DNA from: an uncultured Flavobacteriales bacterium
GTDB lineage: Bacteria; Bacteroidota; Bacteroidia; Flavobacteriales; BACL11
Length of the DNA: 64,000 bases
Direction of reading: 5' to 3'
Assembly (NCBI GenBank): GCA_943789505.1
Contig: CALSUJ010000002.1
Span: forward strand, 142,001-206,000
Shown piece after piece: positions 7,989 to 16,503 of this stretch. The position numbers and the translations under genes were made by a program. The notes under the pieces were generated by a model. That model was not told the origin of the DNA. It ran no database searches and worked only from the letters and a program-made list of their open reading frames with translations. Position 1 is the first letter of the stretch. The number at the start of each line of letters is the position of its first letter.

Positions 7989-8024
7989 TAAAAAAGGAAT
8001 GCCTCAAATGGGACATTCCTTTTT
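7989..8024 (-). terminator. rho-independent terminator
   Basis: On the minus strand AAAAAGGAATGTCCC, loop ATTTG, AGGCATTCCTTTTTT. It ends transcription of the 211-aa lipoprotein gene. The stem is also T-followed on the plus strand, so it could stop readthrough from the left as well. Confidence 0.85.
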
Positions 8025-8060
8025 ATAATGTAAACACCCAAGGTGCTTATTAGTTTGAAA

Positions 8061-8696
8061 CTAACGCTTAATACTATTTATTAATTTTCTTTTATTAATC
8101 AAAGAAGTATTTCCTTTTCTTTGGTTTGTATTATTGCTAGTAAATCCATTTTCATTTCTAGTGTGATAACCTGTAAAAACAAAATCGATATCATAGACCA
8201 GACCATCTTCAGTAAAACTTTCATTACCAACAACTTCATGTACTAAATTTGTTTTAGTTATACTTATTATCTCACCAATAACTACTGTATCTGTTGTTAT
8301 GGTTACAGTAGTTCCTGATTGCACCCAAGTTCCACTATCTGTAAGGTTATTATTACTATCCCATTCATCCCATTCACCATTAATCCAGAATTTGGAACTT
8401 GCCCTCTCCATAGAATCCGGATTATTTTCTGTTTCTGTAAGAGTTGTGTCCATTATCACCATTCCTCCCATAGAAACCTGCACATCCATAGAAATTTCCT
8501 CAATATCAGTAATCCAGGCTCCACCTACAATACCAAAAACACAGGAACCATCATCACTGGTTGCTGTAGCATCATAATTAGTGGCAATTGCATCCATACA
8601 ACCACTTAATACTGTTGGCGCAACAGCTTCATCTTCTTTTTTACAAGCAGCAAAAACAATTGATACTGCTAATAAGGTGTAAAGTACTTTTTTCAT
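8061..8696 (-). CDS. lipoprotein, lipocalin-like, with GCMD...DDGSC motif
   Basis: A 211-residue lipoprotein: MKKVLYTLLAVSIVFAAC ends in a lipobox with Cys18. Directly after the anchor comes one copy of the Cys-bounded motif GCMDAIATNY...TSDDGSC, like that in the neighbouring lipoprotein. The remaining 150 residues begin GAWITDIEEIS and contain many beta strands (SKFWINGEWDEWD, GTWVQSGTTVTITTD), as in lipocalin-like Bacteroidota proteins. The C-terminal 30 residues are basic and Asn-rich. It is flanked downstream by its own terminator. No ligand can be named. Confidence 0.75.
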   Translation of the reverse strand: MKKVLYTLLAVSIVFAACKKEDEAVAPTVLSGCMDAIATNYDATATSDDGSCVFGIVGGAWITDIEEISMDVQVSMGGMVIMDTTLTETENNPDSMERASSKFWINGEWDEWDSNNNLTDSGTWVQSGTTVTITTDTVVIGEIISITKTNLVHEVVGNESFTEDGLVYDIDFVFTGYHTRNENGFTSNNTNQRKGNTSLINKRKLINSIKR

Positions 8697-8795
8697 TTTT
8701 TCATTTTTAGTTAATATTTTGCGATAATAGATGTTTTAAAATAAAGTGTTATGCTTAGCATAGTACTTTGTCTTTTGCTAAATAAAATTGTTGCT

Positions 8796-9257
8796 CTAAA
8801 ACAAGCCAAACTGACTCAAATGATGAGTGTAATGCTTCCTTTGGAATATTGACCATTGTGCAGCTGTTAGTTCCCCAAAAAAAGGATGGATAGCCTTAAA
8901 GTCTGTGTTTTCAATTAAGGAGTTAATCATATTATTGCTTGAATTTATTAATTCTGCTTTTAACTCTTCAAAGTCCTTATTAATATTATCCGTAAAATTG
9001 AACCCAATATCATTTGGAACAACTAATCCTTTTTTTATTGCTTTGTCAGAATATAAAAAGGCAATTGCTTTTTCAACATACTCTTCTTTAATTAGTAGAG
9101 TGTTATTTCCAAAATGCATCATATTACTGCTTTGTATTAAATGGATTAGCATTTGTTTGGCAGTCATAGTTCCCCATTTGGCTTTACTATCTTCTTTTAG
9201 GTTTCTTAAAGCATTATTCAGAGAAGTATCAAAAAAACGAGTTAGTTCTTTTTCCAT
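8796..9257 (-). CDS. DUF1569/DinB-superfamily protein
   Basis: A 153-residue protein of the DUF1569 family, a four-helix bundle related to DinB. Signatures: WGTMTAKQMLIHLIQS near residue 30, HPFFGELTAAQW near 125, and a terminal KHYTHHLSQFGLF. The His residues in the IHL and KHxxHH positions match the metal-site positions of DinB-like proteins. Biochemical function is not established. It starts 16 bases inside the end of rlmF, so it is the last gene of the ftcD-yjdM-rlmF operon. Confidence 0.82.
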   Translation of the reverse strand: MEKELTRFFDTSLNNALRNLKEDSKAKWGTMTAKQMLIHLIQSSNMMHFGNNTLLIKEEYVEKAIAFLYSDKAIKKGLVVPNDIGFNFTDNINKDFEELKAELINSSNNMINSLIENTDFKAIHPFFGELTAAQWSIFQRKHYTHHLSQFGLF

Positions 9258-10180
9258 TCTTTTTGTTCTTTTTTAGTTAGGAAAGTCCAAGCTACAATTC
9301 TGCTAATTTTATTACCAGTACCCATATTAATTGTCTTAACTTCAGATGCTTCTATCTTTTCTAAAGAGCTATAAATTCTATTCAGGTTTTTCTCATTAGA
9401 AACTAATGTTGTAAACCATAAGCAGTTTTCAGTATAATTTACGCTTTCGATTATCATGTTCTGAATGAATTGCTTTTCTCCACCCTCACATATCAGTTCA
9501 TTTACCATTCCTGAAAAGTTGAGTTGTATTTTTTTTGATCTTTTTCCGGTAAGGTTTCTAACTTTTCGCATGCTACCTTTAAGGGCTTCTTTTTTTGAAG
9601 CATGAAAGGGAGGATTACAAATACTAACATCAATTTTATCCTTAGGCTTAATTATTCCTTTAAAGATTTTATTTTCATCTTTTTGCAATCTGAATTTTAC
9701 TTTCCCTTTAAGTGTTGGGTTTGCTTTTATGATTTCTTTTGCACAAATAATAGCATCAGCATTTACATCAGAAGCAATAAAATTCCATTGGTATTCGCTA
9801 ATCCCCAATATTGGGTAGATGCAGTTTGAACCTACACCAATATCCAAGCAAGTAATATCATTATTTTCCTCTAATAAATCAGACATATAATGAATGTAAT
9901 CTGCTCTACCAGGAATAGGAGGGCATAAATTAGTATCAGGAAAATCCCAATTTTTTATTCCGTAATAATTACTTAAAAGTGCTTTGTTAAGTAGTTTTAC
10001 AGCTGCAGGATCAGAAAATCGAATTGAATCCTCTCCGTATTTATTTGGTTTTATGTGTTTCTTTAATTTAGGAATTTCCTCTATTAGTTCCGCTAAATCA
10101 TATTGCTCCCTGTTCTTATTTCTTGGGTGCAGATTAGTTTTGATTTTACTTCTTTCGGGTGTTTCCTTTTGTTCTTTCAT
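9242..10180 (-). CDS. rlmF: 23S rRNA (adenine(1618)-N(6))-methyltransferase
   Basis: RlmF (YbiN) methylates N6 of A1618 in 23S rRNA using S-adenosylmethionine. The 312-aa protein has the diagnostic N-terminal block (LHPRNKNREQYDLAEL, KPNKYGEDSIRFSDPAAV, NWDFPDTNLCPPIPGRADYIH), an SAM-binding CLDIGVGSNCIYPI near residue 111, and the adenine-N6 catalytic motif NPPF at 189-192. It overlaps the next gene by 16 bases and sits 10 bases after yjdM. Confidence 0.94.
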   Translation of the reverse strand: MKEQKETPERSKIKTNLHPRNKNREQYDLAELIEEIPKLKKHIKPNKYGEDSIRFSDPAAVKLLNKALLSNYYGIKNWDFPDTNLCPPIPGRADYIHYMSDLLEENNDITCLDIGVGSNCIYPILGISEYQWNFIASDVNADAIICAKEIIKANPTLKGKVKFRLQKDENKIFKGIIKPKDKIDVSICNPPFHASKKEALKGSMRKVRNLTGKRSKKIQLNFSGMVNELICEGGEKQFIQNMIIESVNYTENCLWFTTLVSNEKNLNRIYSSLEKIEASEVKTINMGTGNKISRIVAWTFLTKKEQKEWKKN

Positions 10181-10190
10181 TTCTTTCTGA

Positions 10191-10532
10191 TTAACCTTTT
10201 TTTACAAATTCTGATTTTAGCTGCATAGAACCAAATCCATCAATTTTACAGTTTATGTTGTGCTCTCCTTCAGTTAAGCGAATGTTCTTTACTTTGGTGC
10301 CTGATTTTACTGGTTTTGGAGCCCCTTTAACAGGGAGGTTTTTAATAACGATAACGCTATCTCCTGTTTGTAAGCGAGTTCCATTACTGTCCAAAACTAC
10401 CAGTCCTACTTCCATTTCTACTTCTTTTGGATTCCATTCATTTGCACATTCAGGGCAAGTATAAGAATCATCTCCTGTAGTATATCCATAAGGAGATTCG
10501 CAAACAGGGCAGGCTTTCATTTCTTCTGACAT
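10191..10532 (-). CDS. yjdM: YjdM/PhnA-type zinc ribbon protein
   Basis: A 113-residue protein of the YjdM (formerly PhnA) family: an N-terminal zinc ribbon with C8-x2-C11 and C26-x2-C29, followed by a small beta-barrel domain ([23 protein letters not shown]) ending KSEFVKK. The older link to alkylphosphonate use is not supported by this neighbourhood. It lies 5 bases after ftcD and 10 before rlmF, in the same operon. Cytoplasmic; molecular role unknown. Confidence 0.9.
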   Translation of the reverse strand: MSEEMKACPVCESPYGYTTGDDSYTCPECANEWNPKEVEMEVGLVVLDSNGTRLQTGDSVIVIKNLPVKGAPKPVKSGTKVKNIRLTEGEHNINCKIDGFGSMQLKSEFVKKG

Positions 10533-10537
10533 AGTTT

Positions 10538-12235
10538 TTAGTTTATTTTTGAATTCGTAATTTTCATGATTTCATCTTCCAAAGCACAAGCATCATCAAC
10601 TAATTGTTGTCCTCTCTTTAAAACATCTTCTACAAAGAATTTGTCTGTACAGTCTCCACAATTAATTTTTACATTTAAGAAAGCTCCAATTACAGCAGTA
10701 CGGGAGCAAAGTGCACCAACTCCAGCATCAGTTACTGAGTTAGGGTTTCCAAATTCTGCCATAGCTTTCATTACTTCCATAGATGCAAAAGCCGTTTCCA
10801 TAACCTTGAAAGGAGTAAGGATAGCATATTTTGTTGCTGCTTGAATTGCTTCTTGTCTTTTAGCTTTATCAGCCTCTGTATCTTTTGGTAAACGGAAAGC
10901 ATCCATAATTTTATTAAAGGAATTGGTGTCCTCATCTACTAAATCCAAAAGAGTGTTTTGGTAAGCCATTCCTTTTTCTGCCCAATTAGAAAACTCTTCC
11001 CATCTATCATCCCAACCTCTTTTATGTGCCGAAAGGTTAGCAACCATTGTCCCTAGTGAAACTCCCATAGCTCCACAATAAGCAGCAATAGATCCACCCC
11101 CTGGAGCAGGACTCTCACTTGCTGTTTCATTAGCAAACTCAGTAAGACTCATATTTACTAATGGTTTTTTGGCATCATTCTCCAACATGTATTCAATTAT
11201 TCTTTCCTGCGGATTAAAAGGGGCTAATTCATCCAATCCTAAAGTTTTGATAGCAATTTTTATAATTTCACTTTCATTTATTCCTGTTGAGCGTTTTTGT
11301 TTTTTAAGAAAATGTTTTCCTGCATCAATAAGTACCTTTTTGGGTACTAGTCCTATTAATTCCGAACCTGTAACTCTCATTCCTCTGGCGATTGAACGCT
11401 CACAAGTTTTATCGAATACTTCATGTAAAGTAGAGATATTAATATTGGTTAGATTGTACGAGATTTGAGCAACCCCATATTCTTCAATATACCAGCCAAT
11501 TCCTTTTACTGCTTTGAATAGTCCTGGTTCTTTTAAAGGAATTCCATTTTCATCTTTCATTATCTTTCCTGATAATGAATCCCTTTCTCTTTTTATTCTT
11601 CCTGCTTCACGGATGTCAAAAGCTACTGCATTTGCTCTTCTTGTAGATGTTGTATTTAAGTTGATGTTATAGGCTACTAAAAAGTCACGAGCTGAAATTG
11701 CTGTTGCTCCTGATTTTTCTACTGATTTATTAAATTCAGCTGGACCGAAATCTGGTTTCCAATCCGCATCTACTAATTTTTTGGATAAACCTTCATATTC
11801 CCCTTTTCGGCAGTTGGCTAGATTTTCACGCTTTTTTTCTTTTGCTGCTGCTTCATAATGATAAACAGGAATCCCTAGTTCTGCTCCAACTCTTTCCCCT
11901 AGTTTGTGCGCCCACTGTGCACACTGTTCCATACTAATATTAGCTATGGGTACCAGCGGACAAACATCAGTAGCTCCCATTCGGGGATGTTCTCCAGAAT
12001 GCTTACTCATGTCAATCAATTCTTGTGCTTTTTGTATCAGTAAAAATGCGGAATCAATTACGGCTTGTGGTTCGCCAACAAAAGTGATTACTGTACGGTT
12101 AGTTGCTTTTCCTGGGTCAACATTCAGGAGTTTTACGCCATCAATTTCTTCAACTATTTGTGAGATAATTCTAATTTTATCAGCATCTCTTCCTTCTGAT
12201 ATATTTGGTACGCACTCTATAATTTGCTTGCTCAT
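10538..12235 (-). CDS. ftcD: bifunctional glutamate formimidoyltransferase / formimidoyltetrahydrofolate cyclodeaminase
   Basis: A 565-residue two-enzyme fusion. Residues 1-325 are the formiminotransferase ([12 protein letters not shown] start; catalytic His83 in [29 protein letters not shown]), which moves the formimino group of N-formimino-glutamate to tetrahydrofolate. Residues 340-565 are the cyclodeaminase ([17 protein letters not shown]), which releases ammonia to give 5,10-methenyl-THF. This ends the histidine degradation pathway; urocanase (hutU) is in this window but 30 kb away. First gene of a four-gene operon, with a TAAGTTTG -7 box at 12255-12262. Confidence 0.95.
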   Translation of the reverse strand: MSKQIIECVPNISEGRDADKIRIISQIVEEIDGVKLLNVDPGKATNRTVITFVGEPQAVIDSAFLLIQKAQELIDMSKHSGEHPRMGATDVCPLVPIANISMEQCAQWAHKLGERVGAELGIPVYHYEAAAKEKKRENLANCRKGEYEGLSKKLVDADWKPDFGPAEFNKSVEKSGATAISARDFLVAYNINLNTTSTRRANAVAFDIREAGRIKRERDSLSGKIMKDENGIPLKEPGLFKAVKGIGWYIEEYGVAQISYNLTNINISTLHEVFDKTCERSIARGMRVTGSELIGLVPKKVLIDAGKHFLKKQKRSTGINESEIIKIAIKTLGLDELAPFNPQERIIEYMLENDAKKPLVNMSLTEFANETASESPAPGGGSIAAYCGAMGVSLGTMVANLSAHKRGWDDRWEEFSNWAEKGMAYQNTLLDLVDEDTNSFNKIMDAFRLPKDTEADKAKRQEAIQAATKYAILTPFKVMETAFASMEVMKAMAEFGNPNSVTDAGVGALCSRTAVIGAFLNVKINCGDCTDKFFVEDVLKRGQQLVDDACALEDEIMKITNSKIN

Positions 12236-12254
12236 TTTTCTGTTTTTAGTATTG

Positions 12255-12262
12255 CAAACTTA
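12255..12262 (-). promoter_or_regulatory. -7 box of the ftcD operon
   Basis: Reads TAAGTTTG on the minus strand. A TTTG (minus strand, about 12286-12289) lies 23 bp upstream as a possible -33 element. Confidence 0.6.
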
Positions 12263-12309
12263 AAGAAATAAATTGCTAAAAACTACAAACTAAAAACCAA
12301 AAACTATCT

Positions 12310-12317
12310 TACTTTTG
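12310..12317 (+). promoter_or_regulatory. -7 box of queE, 5 bases from the start codon
   Basis: TACTTTTG, perfect TAnnTTTG, followed by TCAAT and then the queE ATG. If transcription starts 4 bases after the box, the mRNA leader is about 2 bases long. Confidence 0.55.
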
Positions 12318-12322
12318 TCAAT

Positions 12323-12955
12323 ATGGATAAACAAACTAAATCAGCAGTGGAAAGTGGAGAGATGCTACCTTTAATGGAAGCATTTTATACGATTCAAGGT
12401 GAAGGGTATTATTCAGGTAAAGCTGCTTATTTTTTACGCATTGGTGGTTGTGATGTAGGCTGCCATTGGTGTGATGTTAAGGAAAGTTGGAATGCTGACT
12501 TGCATCCACCAACTAGTATTACTGATATTCTAAAAGGAATTGCTCAATATCCTGTGGATACAGTAGTAATAACGGGGGGTGAACCCTTAATGTGGAATTT
12601 GGATAAATTGACTGCAGCCTTAAAATTGGAGGGTTTAAAAGTGCATTTGGAAACTTCAGGAGCCTACCCATATAGTGGTGATTTTGATTGGGTGTGTATG
12701 TCTCCTAAAAAAATGCAAGCGCCCTTGCCAGCAATAAAACCCATAACAAGTGAGTTAAAAGTTATTGTGAATAATAAACATGATTTTATTTGGGCTGAAC
12801 AGCAAAGGGAAGGATTGACTAATGATTGTAAACTCTACTTACAAGCTGAATGGAGTAAGCGTGAAAAAATAATTCCAATGATTATTGATTTTGTAAAAGA
12901 AAATAAGGATTGGACTATTTCTTTGCAAAGCCATAAATACATGAATATTCCTTAA
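12323..12955 (+). CDS. queE: 7-carboxy-7-deazaguanine synthase
   Basis: QueE is a radical SAM enzyme that contracts 6-carboxytetrahydropterin to 7-carboxy-7-deazaguanine in queuosine synthesis. The 210-residue protein has the family cluster motif C43-x3-C47-x2-C50 in RIGGCDVGCHWCDVKESW, the FYTIQGEGYYSG opening loop, TGGEPLMW near residue 90 and SPKKMQAPLP. The start ATG is within 5 bases of a -7 box. The OmpA-like gene begins on the ATG overlapping its stop codon (TAATG). Confidence 0.95.
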   Translation: MDKQTKSAVESGEMLPLMEAFYTIQGEGYYSGKAAYFLRIGGCDVGCHWCDVKESWNADLHPPTSITDILKGIAQYPVDTVVITGGEPLMWNLDKLTAALKLEGLKVHLETSGAYPYSGDFDWVCMSPKKMQAPLPAIKPITSELKVIVNNKHDFIWAEQQREGLTNDCKLYLQAEWSKREKIIPMIIDFVKENKDWTISLQSHKYMNIP

Positions 12956-14565
12956 TGAGAATATCAGTTCTTATATTCTTTTTATTTCCGGTAATACTTA
13001 TTGCTCAGATTAAGGATTATAAAACTTATGATAAGGCAGTAAAATATAATAATGAAGGTAAAATTGAAAAAGCCATAAAATATGCAAATAAAGCATTAGA
13101 GAAATCATCAGATTGGAGTAAGCCAAACTTGCTACTAGCTTCAATTTATGCTAATAATAATCAGATTGAGTTTGCTGCTGATTATTTATTAAAGGTTTAT
13201 GATGAAAATTCTCTTAATGATGTAAAAGGAATTGAACAAGTTGCTGAACTTTTTTATAATAATGGTTTTTATGATAAAGCTCTTTATTATGCTGAAAAAA
13301 CAATTTCAAATAACATTGAAGAGTACAGGCTTACATCTAAAATTGATAAATATATTGAAAATTGTCGATTTGCAATTAAGGCATTAAAAAATCCTATTTA
13401 TTTTGATGCAATAAATATTGGTGAGCTTGTAAACTCTTCTATGACTGAGTATGTAAATGCGATAACAGTTGATGCAAAAAAAATACTTTTTACAAGAAGA
13501 ATGGAATCTAATAAAAATCGTGATCAAGAGGATCTTTTTGTGTATGATATTCCAAGTAACACAGTAAGTCCTTTACCTTTCAATACATTACAAAATGAGG
13601 GTGCAATTACGGTTTCTGCTGATGGAACAATGTATGTATATACTGCTTGTGATAGGGCGAACAGTATTGGTGGTTGCGATTTGTACATCAGACAATATTC
13701 CAATGAGAATGGATGGTCTAAGGAATATAATCTAGGTGAAAATGTTAATACTAATAAATGGGAGTCTCAAGCCTGTTTCTCTCCTGATGAAAAGTATTTG
13801 TATTTTATAAGTAATCGTTCTGGTGGTTATGGAAAAGAAGATGTTTGGAGGTCAGAAATTACTAAAAAAGGTTTTATGCCAGCTGAGAATTTAGGTAGTA
13901 GTATTAATACTAATCAAGTTGAAATGTCTCCTTTTTTGCATCCTGATAATTTAACGCTTTATTTTGCTTCAGATGGCCATATTGGTATGGGTGATGATGA
14001 TTTATTCGTAAGTAGAAGAGTTAATGCCCAAGAGGATTGGGATATTCCTGAAAATATGGGTTATCCAATAAATACGCACAATTCAGAAAATTCTTTAATC
14101 GTATCAAGTGATGGAAAAACTGCTTATTACACGTCTGATATTAGTGGTTTTGGAAGGGAGGATATCTTTCAGTTTGAATTGCCTGAAAATTTGCAAGCTG
14201 AACCATTAGCGGATTTAGAATTAGATATCATTACCAACAAAGCAGGAGAGGAGGTAATACTTAAAAATGTAACTTTTGAAAGTAATTCCTTCGCATTGGA
14301 GAAAAGCTCTTTTGCAGAATTAGATAACCTAATAGCTTACCTTCAGAAGAATCCGAATTTACAAATTGAAATTCAAGGTCATACGGACAATGTGGGTAAT
14401 GAAATAGATAACCAAATACTATCCCAACAAAGAGCCAAAGTTGTATTTGAATACTTAAGTGCCAAGCTTGAAAATAAATTGACCTATAAAGGATTTGGAG
14501 AAAGCCAACTTCTAGCAGAGAATAACGATAAGAATAGAAGGACTTCTTTTGTTGTTAAAGAGTAA
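12955..14565 (+). CDS. PorE-like outer-membrane protein: TPR, PD40 propeller, OmpA domain
   Basis: A 536-residue exported protein. Signal peptide 1-18 (ending LIAQ), TPR-like helices (about 20-120), a beta-propeller of PD40-type blades (about 160-410, for example SPDEKYLYFISNRSGGYGKED and SSDGKTAYYTSDISGFG), and a C-terminal OmpA-like peptidoglycan-binding domain (about 440-536; IEIQGHTDNVGNEIDNQILSQQRA). The order resembles PorE of the type IX secretion system, but the carboxypeptidase-regulatory-like domain that PorE carries between propeller and OmpA domain is not visible. It probably links the outer membrane to peptidoglycan. Assignment to T9SS is an inference. Confidence 0.8.
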   Translation: MRISVLIFFLFPVILIAQIKDYKTYDKAVKYNNEGKIEKAIKYANKALEKSSDWSKPNLLLASIYANNNQIEFAADYLLKVYDENSLNDVKGIEQVAELFYNNGFYDKALYYAEKTISNNIEEYRLTSKIDKYIENCRFAIKALKNPIYFDAINIGELVNSSMTEYVNAITVDAKKILFTRRMESNKNRDQEDLFVYDIPSNTVSPLPFNTLQNEGAITVSADGTMYVYTACDRANSIGGCDLYIRQYSNENGWSKEYNLGENVNTNKWESQACFSPDEKYLYFISNRSGGYGKEDVWRSEITKKGFMPAENLGSSINTNQVEMSPFLHPDNLTLYFASDGHIGMGDDDLFVSRRVNAQEDWDIPENMGYPINTHNSENSLIVSSDGKTAYYTSDISGFGREDIFQFELPENLQAEPLADLELDIITNKAGEEVILKNVTFESNSFALEKSSFAELDNLIAYLQKNPNLQIEIQGHTDNVGNEIDNQILSQQRAKVVFEYLSAKLENKLTYKGFGESQLLAENNDKNRRTSFVVKE

Positions 14566-14630
14566 AACTAAAACTAGGTTTTATTATAAATATATTTCTA
14601 TCGTACTGCTTGTGGTAATCACTTTCCAAG

Positions 14631-16478
14631 CTAAATAGATTCAACAAAATCTAAAAATACTTTTTTGTGGTGTTCTAAGTCCATATTAGGAGAAAGTGCA
14701 ACACGAGCAATATAATCTTTATCAACTTCTTTAGTGGTTCCTTGTGTAGATGTAGCGGGAATCGTCCAATAACAGCCGTTTAACTGCCCATAGCTTACGC
14801 AATACTTACTTTCATTAGGAATTTCGGTAATCATCAAATTAATTAATACATGATTTAACTTTCTTTTATATTCTTCTTTTTCTCTATCAGTCGTTCCTTT
14901 AGTAGGTAGGTCTAATGAAAATACTGATGGAGTAAATCCTTGTTGGGCCAATTCTTCTGAGACAAAATTGATTTTTGCTTCTGGTAGAGTTTTATTAATG
15001 AAATTTACAAATTCACGTGTATTCAGGTATGCATCACTAATTCTTTTATTCATAGATGGCATTTGCTTTGCCAATAGCTCATATTGTAGATTTGTAGCCT
15101 CATTATCGCAAAGTGTTAAGTGAAATTCTATTTTATCCATTAAGGATTCCGTTCTTGTATTTCCAACACAGTATCCAGCAGTACATTTCCCTCCACTAGG
15201 AAACTTAGATCCACTCACATACGAAATGGTTCTAACTTTTGACAATATTTCATCTTTGCCTAAAAAGTGAACATTAGGACAAAAAGTTTGATCTAATATA
15301 AAAACAGGTTCTATGGCCAACTCTCCAGTTACAGTTCTGCGTTCTTGACTTAGCACTTTCTCTAATTGTATCAAATCAGGTACTTCAACTCTTGGGTTGG
15401 TTGGAATTTCAGCAATGATATAAGGGATGCCATCTTCTTTAGCAATTTCATCTAAAACTACATTAATACTATTTACCATATCGCTACCACTATCTACTTG
15501 TAAATCAATAACTTCAGCATTATCAATACAAGCAGCAACTCGTCTTGCTTGATCATTTGTTCCGCCATAACAATTTGGAGGTACAATAAATCGGATAGCT
15601 TTTCTTTTATGATTTTCTAGAGCATCATGAATAAGTCCCATCATAATAGCATACTGAATAGATAGACCACTAGAACCTACTACTGCCTTGGTATTTGTTC
15701 CGGTAATATCTGCAATTGATTCTAAAAGAAGTTTTTTATCTGATTCAGTATTATTTTTGTTATTTTTAAAAGTAGATTTGTTTATAATTGAATTTAAATT
15801 AGCAAGGCAATTCACAGGTGTCATTGAAATAGTTTCTCTTCTGCGTACATGCTGAATTTCTGAAATGTAACTTTCATTTTTTTGGCCATTTACTAATAAA
15901 ATACTCCCAAACTGAGAATGAAAATTGATAAAAAAGTCAATATCTAATTTAAGAGGAATATTACTAATTTCATCTTGTTGTGAAATGAAAACGGTACTTC
16001 CTTTAAACGCAGAAATATCTTCTACTTTCTCAACTTTTTTTAAATCAAATTTATATCCATAAATATTCTTTAGTATTTTAAAATCAATAAACTTTGGTAG
16101 CTCATCTGTAAAAACAATTTGGGTACTTTTATTACTTAACAAATTTTTTCTTAGAATTGCCAAAATAGGAATCGTCTTTGATGAAAAACTTATTACATTT
16201 TTTGGTTTTATATTATTTATCTTAGCAATCACCCATTCTAATAAACAGGATAAAGGATGGCCTAATCGAATATAGTCGTAAGCAGTAGGTAATTCATTTA
16301 TTGCTAATGATTCAGAATTATTATTGTTAAATAAGATTTCAAACTTCTCTAAGAATTGTGTCTTGGCTAATTTTTCATCAAAAATATCTAGTCGATGGGT
16401 TGTCAGATTAAGCCAGCTTGATGGCATATTTTCTAATGTATCTTTAATAAAATTTAGCATTTTAGTATCTTTCATCAT
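14631..16478 (-). CDS. PLP-dependent cystathionine synthase/lyase-like enzyme with long N-terminal extension
   Basis: A 615-residue protein whose second half (about 245-615) matches the Cys/Met-metabolism PLP family: GSSGLSIQYAIMMGLI (269-283), IPTNPRVEVPDLIQLEK (358-374), the cofactor Asp in ILDQTF (Asp396), and the lysine segment SGSKFPSGGK, with Lys425 as expected Schiff-base residue. Family members are usually near 400 residues; here about 240 extra residues precede the fold, with no motif that I recognise. The Gly-rich SGSKFPSGGKCTAGY differs from the common SATKYxxGH. Substrate cannot be told. It is the last gene of the minus-strand cluster after the ostA-like gene (25 bp gap). Confidence 0.8.
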   Translation of the reverse strand: MMKDTKMLNFIKDTLENMPSSWLNLTTHRLDIFDEKLAKTQFLEKFEILFNNNNSESLAINELPTAYDYIRLGHPLSCLLEWVIAKINNIKPKNVISFSSKTIPILAILRKNLLSNKSTQIVFTDELPKFIDFKILKNIYGYKFDLKKVEKVEDISAFKGSTVFISQQDEISNIPLKLDIDFFINFHSQFGSILLVNGQKNESYISEIQHVRRRETISMTPVNCLANLNSIINKSTFKNNKNNTESDKKLLLESIADITGTNTKAVVGSSGLSIQYAIMMGLIHDALENHKRKAIRFIVPPNCYGGTNDQARRVAACIDNAEVIDLQVDSGSDMVNSINVVLDEIAKEDGIPYIIAEIPTNPRVEVPDLIQLEKVLSQERRTVTGELAIEPVFILDQTFCPNVHFLGKDEILSKVRTISYVSGSKFPSGGKCTAGYCVGNTRTESLMDKIEFHLTLCDNEATNLQYELLAKQMPSMNKRISDAYLNTREFVNFINKTLPEAKINFVSEELAQQGFTPSVFSLDLPTKGTTDREKEEYKRKLNHVLINLMITEIPNESKYCVSYGQLNGCYWTIPATSTQGTTKEVDKDYIARVALSPNMDLEHHKKVFLDFVESI

Positions 16479-16503
16479 ATCTTATATAGGCTGGCAAAGT
16501 GTA

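Noticed and set aside
8299-8609. Open frames of about 90 codons on the plus strand opposite the 211-aa lipoprotein
   Set aside because: They lack signal, domain or promoter features, and the minus-strand protein has a clear lipobox and motif.
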